From Primulina eburnea (lineage: Eukaryota; Streptophyta; Magnoliopsida; Lamiales; Gesneriaceae), in the NCBI RefSeq assembly GCF_022965805.1, contig NW_027330869.1, forward strand, positions 1 to 64,000: a stretch of 64,000 nt of DNA, given 5' to 3'. Below are positions 10,341-22,244 of this stretch, one piece after another. The position numbers and the translations under genes are program-made. Numbering within the stretch: the first letter of the stretch is position 1; each line of letters opens with the position of its first letter. The notes beneath the pieces are model-generated. The model was not told the DNA's origin and searched no databases. It saw only the letters and a program-made list of their open reading frames with translations.

Positions 10341-12982
10341 TGTAACGTCTACTCGTTTTAAAAGTGCGGAAATATATATATATTTTTAAAAGCTCGCATT
10401 CTCGAAATAACATTTAAACGTTTCGCATGCATGCGCTCTACAGAAAAATATAACTTTAAAAAATGATCTGAAATATTTGACAGTAAAAATAGTGCAGTTT
10501 AAAATAACCAAACTCGTACAAAATCATACGGAAACATAAATGTATAAAAATCTTAAAATCATCAACGTGTGAAAATGTTCATATGCTCTCAAAACTCGTA
10601 ACCCATAATGCGGAAAACATGGGGTCCTCGGGTCGTGTCACCGCACCATGTCTGCCTACTAAGAGTTCGGACCTCCAGTCCCCTCATCATCAATCTTACC
10701 TGCATCACACACGCCTAGTGAGTCTAAAGACTCAACACACCTGTACCAGGAATAACAAGTACATATATATGGCACACAGCAGTGAAAAATATCATAATCA
10801 ACATATACTTCGTGAACTTAAAAGCATAACATAAACGTGTCGTGTAAAATCATATCATGTCATCTCGTGTCATCATATACGTAAACATTTTCATTTAGTT
10901 GAATTCGGTTCATTAGTTGTGACTTACCGTATCAGCTTTATCGTATCAGCTCTATTCGATGAATCCATCTACGTATAACCACGGTACCGGGCGGCGGGGA
11001 TATCAGCGACAGCATTACCCGTCCACTGAGCCTTGGCCTCAGCTCATCATATCTCATGTCATCGTATACATATACATTGTCAGTCACAACAAATTCCCAT
11101 CGTTCAAAAATAACATCATATTCACCACTTAATAAAACATGCATATACATAACTTTTATTTTAAACTAAGCATGCGACGTATTTATCATAATTACGTAAA
11201 ATCATAAACATGATGCATAAATATTTAAAATATCATAAATTTGTGCTCAGGGCGCTGCCATAACCGAAATCTCTCCCAGTGTGCAAAATGACCATTTTGC
11301 ACCTCGAAACCCAAAAATTTCCATTTTACCCCTGAGCATCTAAAATTGATCCGAAACTTACTAAACTCCTTAAAATGTCCCAAAACATATTTAAAAGCAT
11401 TCTTAGACGTAAATTCGAGCCAAATTTAGAACTTACAAGATTCGTTTTAAAACTTGGACTGGAGTCTCGAATTTAACTCGAATCGTCTCGAAATTTAACC
11501 GAATTAATCCCAAATTTTTAACAATCTTTACAAACACTATAATGCTCCTAAAAACCTCAAACTCAGCCATGTAAACTCTCGGCTGAAATTTCGGCATGCT
11601 GCTGAAGTCTCGGCGCATCCAAAAGAACGCCAACCCTATTACTCCCTTTCCAAACTTGCGTCCTAGCCTTTCCCTAACTTAACCAGCCCTTAACCACTCA
11701 CACTTAGACTACCCTAGGCATCTCCTAAACCTACTGCACCCACGCCATCAAACCCATGCATCAGTCGTAGACCACCCGATCGCTACACTCCCCAAAACAA
11801 CAAACGAACCCAATACGATCCACAGCGCTTGGGGATGGTTCCAGCACAAGCCGAGCCCTTCCAAGCCTCATCTTAGACCCATCAGGGTCTGTTCTAAGGC
11901 CCAGATAGGTCCCTGATCTGCTGGTTGCACCCTGCACGCTAAAAACCCAAAGATCAAGCCACTCTATCGAAACCTTTCTCTCAGCCCTTCACCCTGTAGC
12001 GATCAGCAACAGCCCTAAACCCCAAGACAACTCCTTGACACCACTTATAGTCCTTAGTATTGAGAACTAGAATTTCTTGCACAAAAATACAGTAAAAACG
12101 TGAACCACTAACATATAATGCAAGAAAACGCACATGAAATCAAAAATATTTTATGCACATGATGGGATCGAAATTTTCATGCAAGAAACCCATTCAGCAA
12201 TATATAAAATGAGTGTCAAGAAAAAGAAATGATACAATGCGTGCCTTGGCGATTAATCTTGAACAAACGATCGAGGAATACACGGCCGAAGGGAAAAGCT
12301 TTTGCTTTATCAAAGGAAATGGAGACACTGAATCCTTAGCAGCAGCAATACACGAGGAGGTTTGTGAGTGGAGGGGGGTGGGAGATTTAATTTAGGTTTA
12401 GGGGTGATTATCATTATTTAAATGGTTAACAAATCAATTAATGAGCCCTAATTTGTTAATTTAAAGTTTAAAAAGAGTATTAAGCCCAATAAGCTTAAAA
12501 ATAGGCCCATTAAATCTAAAGACATCCCGAAAATATTTCGTGTTGGAAATTTTTTAAAATATTAGCCAAAACCCTCAAAAAGTCCCACGATTCGATAAAA
12601 TTTACGTACCGGATAAAATAAAATCATGCGGGTAAAAATACCCAATAAAATCTCATTTTTGAAAAATACACTTAAAACACCTTAAATTAATTAATAAAAA
12701 GAAACCGTGTAATAAATAATTTTTCTGATAATTCTCAGGTCTCTGTTCCTCGATCGAGCGCAAAATGCATCTAGAAACCCTAATGCATGAACTCTTAAAA
12801 TTTCACGAAATAAATCCCTATCATGCAATAATTATGCATATAATGCATAAAAATAAATAAACACAAATTAATGAAATAAACATGCATATAATGCTTTAAA
12901 ACAATTTAATAAAATACCAAAGAAATTTAATAACTTGTATGCACGTGGTTCACGTAAACTTTCAAATTTTCGGGACGTTACA
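10341..12982 (-). mobile_element. 2.6-kb Ty3/gypsy solo LTR, TSD CTCAC
   Basis: Bounded by CTCAC at 10336-10340 and 12983-12987. Termini are TGTAACGTCT (left) and GGGACGTTACA (right). On the minus strand it starts TGTAACGTCCCGAAAATTTG, the same start as the plus-strand LTR at 42597, which sets its orientation. No internal coding region is present, so it is a solo LTR from recombination between two LTRs. It interrupts the copia gag between the UBN2 part and the zinc knuckle. Confidence 0.9.
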
Positions 12983-14735
12983 CTCACATATTCAACTTAC
13001 GGCATGACATTTGCAATCAAGGGGAAACCAACCAAATTCTCAACTGATAACATGGGGTCTGTATTCAAAGGTAAACATCATTTCAACTCTAGGAACTACC
13101 CGAAAAAAACGCCTTTTCTATTCCACTTGCCACATACATGGTCACACTTTGGATACATGATGAATATTTAATATAGGTTTAGGGGTGATTATCATTATTT
13201 AAATGGTTAACAAATCAATTAATGGGCCCTAATGTGTTAATTTAAAGATTAAAAAGAGTATTAAGCCCAATAAGCTTAAAAGTAGGCCCATTAAATCCAA
13301 ATACATCCCGAAAAATATTTCGTGTTGGAAATTTTAAAAAATATTAGCCGAACCCTCAAAAAGTCCCACGATTCGATAAAATTTACGTACCGGATAAAAT
13401 AAAATCATGCGGGTAAAAATACCCAATAAAATCCCATTTTTGAAAAATGCACTTAAAACACCTTAAATTAATTAATAAATAGAAACCGTGTAATAAATAA
13501 ATTTTCTGATAATTCTCAGGTCTCCGTTCCTCGATCGAACGCAAAATGCATCTAGAAACCCTAATACATGAACTCTTAAAATTTCATGAAATAAATCCCT
13601 ATCATGCAATAATTATGCATAAAATGCATAAAAATAATTAAACACAAATTAATTAAATAAATATGGATATAATGCTTTAAAACAATTTAATAAAATACCA
13701 AAGAAATTTAATAAGTTGTATGCACGTGGTTCACGTAGACCTTCAAATTTTCGAGACGTTACACTCACATATTCAACTTACGGCATGACATTTGCAATCA
13801 AGGGGGAACCAACCAAATGCTCAACTGATAACATGGGGTCCGTATCCAAAGGTAATCCTCATTTCAACTCTAGGAACTACCCGAAAAAAACGCCTTTTCT
13901 ATTCCGCTTGCCACATACATGGTCACACTTTGGATACATGATGAATATTTAATATAGGTTTAGGGGTGATTATCATTATTTTAAATGGTTAACAAATCAA
14001 TTAATGGGCCCTAATGTGTTCATTTAAAGATTAAAAAGAGTATTAAGCCCAATAAGCTTAAAAGTAGGCCCATTAAATCCAAAGACATCCCGAAAAATAT
14101 TTCGTGTTGGAAATTTTAAAAAATATTAGCCGAACCCTCAAAAAGTCCCACGATTCGATAAAATTTACGTACCGGATAAAATAAAATCATGCGGGTAAAA
14201 ATACCCAATAAAATCTCATTTTTGAAAAATGCACTTAAAACACCTTAAATTAATTAATAAAAAGAAACCGTGGAATAAATAAATTTTCTGATAATTCTCA
14301 GGTCTCCGTTCCTCGATCGAGCGCAAAATGCATGTAGAAACCCTAATGTATGAACTCTTAAAATTTCACGAAATAAATCCCTATCATGCAATAATTATGC
14401 ATAAAATGCATAAAATAATTAAACACAAATTAATGAAATAAACAAGCATATAATGCTTTAAAAAAATTTAATAAAATACCAAAGAAAATTAATAACTTGT
14501 ATGCACGTGGTTCACGTAGACCTTCAAATTTTCGGGACGTTACACTCACATATTCAACTTACGGCATGACATTTGCAATCAAGCGGGAACCAACCAAATT
14601 CTCAACTGATAATATGGGGTCTGTATCCAAAGGTAAACCTCTTTTCAACTCTAGGAACTACCCGAAAAAAACGCCTTTTCTATTCCGCTTGCAACATACA
14701 TGGTCACACTTTGGATACCTGTTTCAAGATACATG
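12393..14735 (+). repeat. Three tandem copies of a 781-bp unit spanning the LTR/gag junction
   Basis: Equivalent points TAGGTTTAGGGG occur at 12393, 13174 and 13955, exactly 781 bp apart. Each unit holds the outer ~590 bp of the solo LTR, its terminal ACGTTACA, one CTCAC, and ~185 bp of copia gag. Copies 1 and 2 end GGATACATGATGAATATTTAA and jump back to LTR sequence; copy 3 runs on into the rest of gag (GGATACCTGTTTCAAG). Copies differ by scattered substitutions and small indels. Confidence 0.95.
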
Positions 14736-15077
14736 GTTATCCACCGGGGTTTAATCTTCTACCGTGGCAAAGTTACACGATGCATCCAGCACATCGCATT
14801 CTTCAGGTACATGCCTTCCCATTTATGTACCACATTCCTTAATGTTTTCGTCCAGTTTAATAATGGATTCAGGAGCCTCACAACATATCTGTTCAAATCA
14901 TTAGAAATTTATCTACATGAGACCCATACAAAATTCAGTTGTCACGTTGCCAAACCATACAGTGGCGATGTCAAGATAAATGATAACTTGATTCTTCAAG
15001 ATGTTCTTTTCGTTCCAGAATTCAAATTCAATTTGTTTTTTGTGGGTTCATTTATGCACATACTGAGATGGTTATAA
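14543..15077 (+). pseudogene. Copia gag zinc knuckle and protease region
   Basis: The third copy of the repeat joins to text reading NIHGHTLDTCFKIHGYPPGF (frame starting 14573), the C-terminal gag knuckle of copia with the first Cys pair lost. Downstream, around 14860-15070, NLILQDVLFVPEFKFNLFFVGSF is the protease-to-integrase region (family form: VL+VPEF+FNLLSVS). The DSGA active site near 14865 reads only as IMDSGAS in a different frame. Heavily decayed. Confidence 0.7.
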
Positions 15078-15144
15078 GATTTTCCATGATCATTTTGTGA
15101 TTCGGGGTCTCAATCTCAAGCAGGTGATTGGCAAGGGTAGATGA

Positions 15145-15729
15145 GTGGACTATCTATATGTTCTTGAAGCAGCCATGTCCTCTCAATTTACAGCAAACAT
15201 AGTTTCTGTTCAAGAATGGCTTAATCACCTAGGACATCCTTCCAACAAGATTCTGGAATGCTTACAAAGTCGACTTCACTGTCAAAAGATTACTTTGGAC
15301 AATATTGATCCATGCTATATCTTTCCTTTAGCTAAACAAAAAAGAATCTCTTTTGTTTTGAACCATCGTATGCCTTTATCCCCATTTGATTTGATACATT
15401 GTGATATATGGGGACCTTTTACTGTTTCTACCATACATGATCAACAATATTTCCTCACACCTGTGGTTTATTGCACATATTTTACTTGGGTATTTCTTAT
15501 CCAAAGCAAGTCTAATGCATCACAATTTTTCTCACTGATCTATACTATGGTAGAGGCTCAGTTTAATAGCAAAATTAAGGTTATTAGAACTGATAATGCT
15601 CAAGAATTGCTGTTCACAGATCTAGTTCACATGAAAGGAATGATTCATCAATTCTCTTGTGTACAAAGACGAGAACAAAACTCTGTATTTGAAAGGAAAA
15701 ATCAGCATTTGTTGAACGTGGCAAGATGA
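15145..15729 (+). pseudogene. Copia integrase
   Basis: A 194-residue open stretch. It contains the GAG-pre-integrase histidines (EWLNHLGHPSNKILECL), a degenerate Cys pair (CYIFPLAKQKR), and the catalytic core with LIHCDIWGPF (first Asp), VIRTDNAQEL (second Asp) and QNSVFERKNQHLLNVAR (Glu). It ends at a TGA at 15727-15729, from which the family continues in another frame. Confidence 0.8.
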
Positions 15730-16429
15730 TTGTATTTTCAGTCGAGAGTTCCTATCAAATTTTGGGGAGAATTTGTCTAACAAAAACCTTTTTGATCTAT
15801 AGAACTCTTCCCCCTGGCTCAAACACAAGACTCATCACGAGCTTTTGTACAAGAACACATTTGATTACTCAATCCTCAAGGTTTTTGGTTGTTTGGGATT
15901 CGCTTCCATGCTCCTTGCTTCTAGACATAAGTTTCAACCACGAGAAAGGACATGTTTTTTTTTTCTAGGCTAACCCTTGGAATGAAGGGTTATAAGATGT
16001 ATGACATCCACAATTTAGAGATTTTGTGTCACAAGACGTGGTTTTCTATGAAAAATTTTCCCTTTCCACTCAAATAATACATCAGAAACCTCAATAGATA
16101 TTTTTCCTGACCTTGTGCTACCCAAACCAACGCTTGAAGTAATTTCTTCCTTCGATGGTCCAACTCGGAATTCTCAGAGTATGAATATATCTGAGGATCC
16201 ACTAATTCCTGCAATTGAGCAAATATCCATCCAATCTGATTCTCAATCCACACAAATTGCTAACTAGTTCGAACTTCTTCCAGGGTTTCTCAGCCTATGT
16301 CATATCTTCGGGACTACCATTTTAATCGGCTAATGCAAAATCCACAATTTAATTTTTCGGTTCTATATCCTTTAAGAAATCATCTATCTTATAACATTTT
16401 ATCGCAACAACATACAGACTTCGCTTTCA

Positions 16430-17132
16430 ATGTTTCTACGTAGTTTGAACCAAAATTCTATCACGAGGCTGTCCAATATCCCCAATGGAGAAATGCTATT
16501 AAAAATGAACTATCGGCCTTTGAAGACAATTGTATGTGGTATGTTGTGCCACTACCTCAGGGCAAACATACCATTGAATGTCGTTGGGTTTTTAAATTCA
16601 AATATGCATCCAATGGATTTTTGATCGCTACAAAGCCCGTCTAGTGGCTAAATGATATACTCAACTAGAGGGTGTTTATTTCTTTTAAACTTTTTCACCC
16701 ATTGCCAAACTTGCTACTGTCAAATTCTTCTGGCTCTTTCTGTTGTCAATAATTGTCATTTAGTCCAAATGAACATAAATAATGCATTTCTCTATGGCAA
16801 CTTATTCGAAGAAGTATATATGGATTTGCCATTAAGCTATTCAAAAAAACCATTTTCAAGGTCTGCTTCCAATCACTTGGTTTGTAAGCTTAATAAGTCC
16901 TTATATGGTTTCAAACAAGCTTCTCAGCAGTGGTACTCAAAGTTGTCTCACTCTCTTCTTAGTTTTTGATTTACTCAATCCAAATCAGATTACTCTTTGT
17001 GCACTAAAGGAGCATATTCCTCATGGGATTATACGTTGCAACTCTTGGAAGATACTAGTGTTTTTGCTGGGAAGCCAATTAATACTCCCATGGATCCAAC
17101 ATTTACTCTATCTGCTGATTAAGAAGACTTAA
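16430..17132 (+). pseudogene. Copia reverse transcriptase fragments
   Basis: RT blocks in three frames. Around 16560-16620 is a RWVFK-like motif (CRWVFKFKYASNG in a shifted frame). At 16760-16830, MNINNAFLYGNLFEEVYMDLP. At 16890-16950, CKLNKSLYGFKQASQQWYSKLSHSL. The YVDD loop region is not readable in a single frame. Nonfunctional. Confidence 0.75.
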
Positions 17133-17299
17133 TTGCCGATGTCTCCATCTATAGATGCCCAATGATCGTCTTTTGTACCTCACCATCTCACATCCTGATA
17201 TCACATATGTTGTCCATAAGTTGAGTTAGTTCGTTGCTCAACCTCGTTCCACGCATTTGACAACTGTTCATCACTTACTTAAGTCATCACTTGGCCAAG

Positions 17300-17818
17300 G
17301 CATCTTCTTTTCTGTTAATTCATTAATTCAGATTCAGGAATTCTCAAATCCTGATTGGGCATCTTGCCCCGATACTTGATGCTCTGTCACAGGCTTCTGC
17401 ATTTTTCTTAGCGACTCTCTTATATCTTGGAAAGCCAAGAAGCAAACCACCACTTCTCAATCTTCCGCCGAAGCAAAGTAATGAGAACCGGAAGAAACCA
17501 CTAGTGAATTGGTTTTGATCTTGCAGTTATTAAAATACTTTCATGTTACTTTGCCCTCTCCAGCCACCATTTTTTGTGATAATTACACTGCCATCCATAT
17601 TTCAAATATCCCGATATTCCATGAACGTACCAAACACATCGAGATCGATTGTCACTTTGTTCAGGAAAAGATAGTTGCTGGGATAATCAAACTTCTTCCT
17701 ATACGATCGCACTTGCAGCTCACCGACATGTTCACAAAACCACTCCCATTTTCCTCCTTATCAACTCTCATGTCCAAGATGGCCATCAAAGACATATATC
17801 ATCCATCTTGAGGGGGCT
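17300..17818 (+). pseudogene. Copia RNase H and polypurine tract
   Basis: From 17340, text equivalent to FSDADWASCPDT and [19 protein letters not shown]. From 17509 an open 100-residue stretch with IFCDNYTAIHISNIPIFHERTKHIEIDCHFVQEKI and LTDMFTKPLP, the conserved end of copia RNase H. The stop is followed by a purine run GAGGGGGC (17810-17817), the polypurine tract directly before the 3' LTR. Confidence 0.8.
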
Positions 17819-18017
17819 TATTAGCTTTAACATATAGCCTAGTCAGTTGAGTATTAGTTAGCATAGCGGTTAGCGATTAATTGCTTTTTAGTCAGTTATT
17901 AGGCGGTAAATAGCTGGTGTGTATATATATATGTGTACAAAACTCTTGTTTACCTCTCCTTAGATAAGAAAAGTAATGAAAAATTTTCCATCTCGCTCCT
18001 CTCAATTCAAGCTCAAT
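17819..18017 (+). repeat. Copia 3' LTR
   Basis: About 199 bp. It is the same as the 5' LTR once the 243-bp MITE is removed, apart from small differences such as an (AT)n expansion near 17925-17935. It starts TATTAGC straight after the polypurine tract. Confidence 0.75.
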
Positions 18018-18542
18018 AATAAGATTAATCGCAAATACTCCAAAAGTGATCATGGTTTGTTAGACAATGATCCCTTTAATTATGTGGGTTTTTTCTATTT
18101 TTCCAAGAGAATTTAGTAAAGTATACATTTGTTATACTCTCTTGATTTGGTTGCATATTATACTTAAATTTATATTATTCCTATGTTCTATCTCTATTTT
18201 AATTTCATCATCATCTACATGTTGTAGGTATTTATTTATTCCTGTAAGTGCTTCTTGGAGATGTGGGAGATGCGTTTCTACCATAGGTTTATGTATTGTG
18301 AAAAGGCAACTTGTCGAATTTCAAGTTTGAGTAAAATTATTTTCATGGATTTCATATTACTTAATAAGTCCTAAGCCTTTCTTTTAGAGATTGAACTTAC
18401 ATTACTTTCTGATTCCTAAGCTTTTCTTTTATACATTGAATTTACATTCCTGATATTGTAAGAATCAAAAGGTGGTGATGTTTTCTTTAACATTCCATCG
18501 CCTAAACAACTACCTGATCCACATATTCACCCATATTTATTT
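18018..18542. other. No gene seen
   Basis: AT-rich sequence between the copia element and the Helitron fragment. Open readings here are short and hydrophobic, with no recognised domain. The last ~60 bp may be upstream Helitron sequence. Confidence 0.4.
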
Positions 18543-18812
18543 TCATTGGTAGTTAAACATATGATGCATGAACCTTGTGGCTTACTTAACCCAACCTGAC
18601 CTTATGTGAAAAAAGATTCCAGTAAATTTAACTACCCTAAAGATTTCTCAAAAAATACTAAATATAGAACAAATTCATATCCAATATATCGTTGTAGAAA
18701 TAACAATCACGCCGTTAATATTAGGAGTTCACATCTAGATAATCGGTGGGTAGTACCTTATAATCGATATCTTTTGGCTAAATTCTATTCAAGCTATAAA
18801 ATATATCTATAG
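18543..18812 (+). pseudogene. Helitron Rep/helicase protein fragment
   Basis: In one frame from 18543 the text reads HMMHEPCGLLNPT, a TGA stop, then KFNYPKDFSKNTKY, SYPIYRCRNN and LDNRWVVPYNRYLLAKF. The order HMMHGPCG - YPKDF - YPIYRRR - DNRWVVPYN is the hallmark of the Helitron-like N-terminal/Rep region of plant Helitrons. Only about 90 codons remain and neither Helitron end was recognised, so this is a fragment. Confidence 0.8.
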
Positions 18813-18978
18813 ATATATGCATAAAGGACATGAGAACAGATAAAACATTTTCAAATTACAATATGTATATGAACCTCTAACAAGTTTATAGATTGTTAAA
18901 TAAATGATTTTCTACGTCTAACATGCTATCTTACAACTAAGCATGTCATACATGTAATTGATTAATACCTTTTCCGAT

Positions 18979-20572
18979 TGTTGGAAAATTTCATGTTCGC
19001 AATCTTGGTTTTAATATTAACAAAACTTGTTATTCTATTTCTAACATATTTACTCATGTGTGAAGTTGCAAATGCAAGAAGCAAACTGAAACTGAATTTA
19101 TCCAAACTGATTTTTTGGTGAGACTCGGTGATTTGATAATATCTCCCAGCTGGATGATTCAAATGACAATCCTCCAACTGAAATGATCAGAAAACTAAAT
19201 TTGAAACAAGTCGTATTTCACGTCAGTTGGGCAAAATTGAATGTTATCATGGTTTAACTGATCGTTGAATTACCGAACTGATTGCAGGAAAACAGCACAG
19301 TTGGGTTTCAGCTGTTACGGTATTTTCATCATATCTCTCAGCTCGGTTATTGAAATGAAGCAATTCAGTATGCGTTGGAAAGATAAGACGATGATCTACA
19401 AATCATCTTCAGAAGTCAAAGTTTGAATCGAAGCATAAGATGCTGATAAAAGACGATGAAGCTACTGGTTCTGCACAAACTGAAATCAGCTAGGTTGATT
19501 TTAGCACACCAGCTGAACCGAACTGAACTGAACTGAACCAGCTGCTAAGCAGCAGAACTGAACTGAACTGAACCATTTGCCGACCTGCTGAACTGAACCA
19601 GCTGCAGACCAGCTGAACTGAACTGAACCAGCAATTGACTAACTGAATTGAATCGAACCAGCTGCTGAGCAGTTGAACTGAACGACCAGTTAATTTGACC
19701 AGAGTTGATCAGTCGGGAAAATGTCCAGCAAGGCGAAATTGACTGTTGCAATTGAAGAAACGGTACAGAAACTTTCCAAACGGTCATATTCTTGTATCTA
19801 ACGTATATATCATTGTTGGAGCCTATAAATACAATATCTTGAAGATCAAACAACAGCTTTTGAAGGGGATTCAAAGCATGGGTAGTTAGCATGAAGATAT
19901 CAACTAGTTGAGAGCACAAACCCTTGTGTGAGGATACATTTGAGATGTACACTGTAAAAGATAAATTCCTCACACACAATCACTCACACAAATACAAGAG
20001 AGTTGAACTTCATAGATTAGATGAGTGAGTCTTGCACAAAGACAATAAACTTGTGTATGTAGTCTTTGTATATGAGACATTAAATAATATGCTGATTGTG
20101 AGGTGTTGTTGCCTGCAATCTTGAGTGCTAGGAGTTTCAGTTAGGCAAAAGATAAGTCCTAAACTGAAATGGTTTGTACAAGGTGTTGTATAAATCAAAA
20201 TCTTCTAGTGGATCCTTCCAATGGGGAAGAAGGGGTGATGTAGGAGCATTTGAAATCTCCGAACATCCATAAACAAATTCGCGTCTATTTTTTTATTGCA
20301 TTTACTTATCATTTCTATTGTTTTTAAAGAGGCATTGTTGAAGCATTTTATGTATTCTTCAAATACCAAAATATTGCATACAAAGTGTTTGATAAAATGC
20401 TTCAACCCAAATATTTTTACTCATTCAACTTGCATATATTTTAAATGCTTTAAAAATTATTTAATCGATTTCTATGAAGGATTATTTTGAGTGTCTTCCT
20501 CTTGGTTTGAAAATCAAACTCGATTTAATTCATCGGTATTCAATATTTCAATAACCGAGCTATTGTAGCTCA
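18979..20572 (+). mobile_element. SIRE/Maximus-type copia solo LTR
   Basis: Starts TGTTGGAAAATTTC and shares its order of blocks with the LTR at 44454-45880: CGCAATCTTGG/ATTTT near the start; CTTGCACAAAGAC, CTAGGAGTT, AAGATAAGTCCTA, GTATAAATCAAA, AGAAGGGGTGATGTAGGAGCA and CTCCGAACATCCATAAACA in the second half; and TCGATTTAATTCATCGG near the end. Flanks CCGAT and ACGAT could be a target duplication with one change. No internal region follows. Confidence 0.75.
19505..19690. repeat. (ACTGA)n-based minisatellite with CAGCTG steps
   Basis: Dense GAACTGAACTGAACC runs alternate with CAGCTGCTRAGCAG segments; the motif CCAGCTG recurs and parts are self-complementary. It lies inside the SIRE-type LTR and explains the long minus-strand open reading at 19545-19979, which is therefore not a gene. 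Confidence 0.8.
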
Positions 20573-21362
20573 ACGATGATCCCCCTAACTGATCCTTATT
20601 ATTTTGAGCCTTGATGCTAGTTATGCTCGTCAGCTAGGCTGATTAATTAACTAGGCTTGTTTCAGTTAAGATGAGAGTTGCTGATTTAAGGTCCGAGCCA
20701 TGCTAATTTCACCATGTGCAGAACCAGCAACTTTATCGTAATTTATCTGCTTCTTAAACTCAGATTCAGACTTCGACTTGTGAAGATGATTTGTAGATAA
20801 TCATCTTAGATTCATGACGTATATTGAACCACTCCATTTTGATAACTGAGATGATCAGCTTGACAAAAATAGCGCAACTGCTTATGTCAAACTGATGGTT
20901 GTTTTCATTACAATAAGTATGGTCTTGAAACCATCAATTTATCTAGAAAACATTCGATATAACCCAACTGACCAGATATATGACTCGTAGCAAATTGAGT
21001 TTTATGATCATTCGTTTTTACGGTAGGTCATTTTCATCATTAAGCTATGAGACATCATCGAAACTCTACAGCTCGCCAGATTTTTAGTTTTGCTAAATTC
21101 GAATTCTAACTTCCAACTCGAGCTCGCAAATTCACACTTGAGTAAATATTTTAGATGCAATTTATCCAATTTATGTGAATAAAATCAAACATTTATACAT
21201 TATCTTTAGTTTTTCATATTTTCTTTATGCTACATTCGAACTCCATTTCTTATCCAAAGATAAAAATTTACATCAATATGTTTCAAGGGTGTATTTGTCA
21301 CTCACTCCATTCGTCCAACGGTTTTATCCAACCTCCCATCCCAAAAACGGAGTCCCTCAAAG
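20573..21362. other. Intergenic, probable mTERF upstream region
   Basis: No coding signal. AT-rich DNA between the solo LTR and the mTERF start codon. It must hold that gene's promoter, but I saw no convincing single TATA box. Confidence 0.4.
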
Positions 21363-22244
21363 ATGACACTCCGATTGCCAATCCCCACAGCGCCCAACTC
21401 GGCAAAAGCGTACCTCTCCTTTCCCCCAACTACCTCCGCCGCCGCTTCCGCTTCTGGCGCCACTGTGGACTCTGGCCTCAAATTCCGGGAGAAGCTCGTC
21501 TACCTTCAATCACTCAAGGTAAATCCCACGAAAGCCCTCTACAAGAACCCGAATATTCGCTCCGCCCCGCTCAAGACCTTCCGCTCCATCACCCAATGCC
21601 TCGCCTCGATGGGCCTCGAATCCTCTGCCGTAAGCCGCATACTCGACATGTACCCTCAGCTCCTTACCTCCGACCCATATGTAGATATTTATCCAATATT
21701 TGATTTTCTGCTGAATGTAGTTGAAATCCCCTTTCCCGAGGTTAGGAAGACCATCATTCGGTGCCCCCGTCTCCTCGTGTCAAACCCGGAAACACAATTG
21801 AAGCCCACGTTTGAATTCTTGACAGAATTGGGCTTTGCGGGTTCTAATAAATTCACATCCCAAACCACATTGTTGTTGGTTTCAAGCTTGGAGCTTACGC
21901 TGAAACCAAAGATTGAGTATTTGATGGGATTGGGGTTGGATTACAATGATGTTAGGAACATGGTGTTGAGATCACCTGGCTTGCTTACTTTTAGCATAGA
22001 GAATAATTATAAGCCTAAGGTAGATTATTTCTTGAATGAGATGAATGGGGATTTGGAGGAATTGAAGAGGTTTCCGCAGTATTTCTCATTCAGTTTGGAG
22101 AGGAAAATTAAGCCGCGCCACCATCTTTTGGTGGAGTATGGATTCTCGATATCGTTGTCTGATATGTTGAAGGTTAGTGACGGAGAATTCAGCTTACGGT
22201 TGATTGAGGGACGGCTGCGGATGCTGGATGAAAGAAAGTATTAG
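21363..22244 (+). CDS. MTEF1: Chloroplast mTERF-family protein (MTEF1/SOLDAT10-like)
   Basis: Complete intronless gene, 293 residues, ATG to TAG. Residues 1-35 are rich in Ser, Ala, Thr and Pro, as expected of a plastid transit peptide. The body is a series of mTERF helical repeats of ~35 residues carrying the family Pro-x-Leu-Leu pattern: MYPQLLTSDP, RCPRLLVSNP, RSPGLLTFSI and RFPQYFSFSLERKIKPRH. mTERF proteins bind nucleic acid in organelles and affect transcription and RNA handling; the Arabidopsis relative is linked to plastid gene expression and singlet-oxygen signalling. The length, the GLKFREKLVYLQSL block and the C-terminal FSLERKIKPRH / MLKVSDGEF text fit MTEF1 (At2g03050) better than other mTERFs, by recollection. 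An AATAAA signal lies at about 22374. Codon use is GC-richer at the 5' end than in the surroundings. Confidence 0.93.
   Translation: MTLRLPIPTAPNSAKAYLSFPPTTSAAASASGATVDSGLKFREKLVYLQSLKVNPTKALYKNPNIRSAPLKTFRSITQCLASMGLESSAVSRILDMYPQLLTSDPYVDIYPIFDFLLNVVEIPFPEVRKTIIRCPRLLVSNPETQLKPTFEFLTELGFAGSNKFTSQTTLLLVSSLELTLKPKIEYLMGLGLDYNDVRNMVLRSPGLLTFSIENNYKPKVDYFLNEMNGDLEELKRFPQYFSFSLERKIKPRHHLLVEYGFSISLSDMLKVSDGEFSLRLIEGRLRMLDERKY

Larger units (their letters stand above)
9046..18017 (+). mobile_element. Decayed Ty1/copia retrotransposon with nested insertions
   Basis: Direct terminal repeats (9046-9480, 17819-18017) enclose gag, zinc knuckle, integrase, RT and RNase H in copia order. Flanks AGAAG (9041-9045) and ATAAG (18018-18022) may be a target duplication with one change. 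Many frameshifts and stops mark it as old. A MITE lies in the 5' LTR and a 2.6-kb solo LTR lies in gag, followed by a 781-bp triplication. The nested pieces account for about 4.5 kb. Confidence 0.85.

Noticed and set aside
12935..14754. Three similar 78-85 aa ORFs 781 bp apart, as a possible gene family
   Set aside because: They are the same copia gag/LTR junction read three times because of the tandem triplication.
19545..19979. 144-aa minus-strand ORF
   Set aside because: Much of it (QLVQFSSAGLQLVQFS) is translation of the ACTGA/CAGCTG minisatellite.
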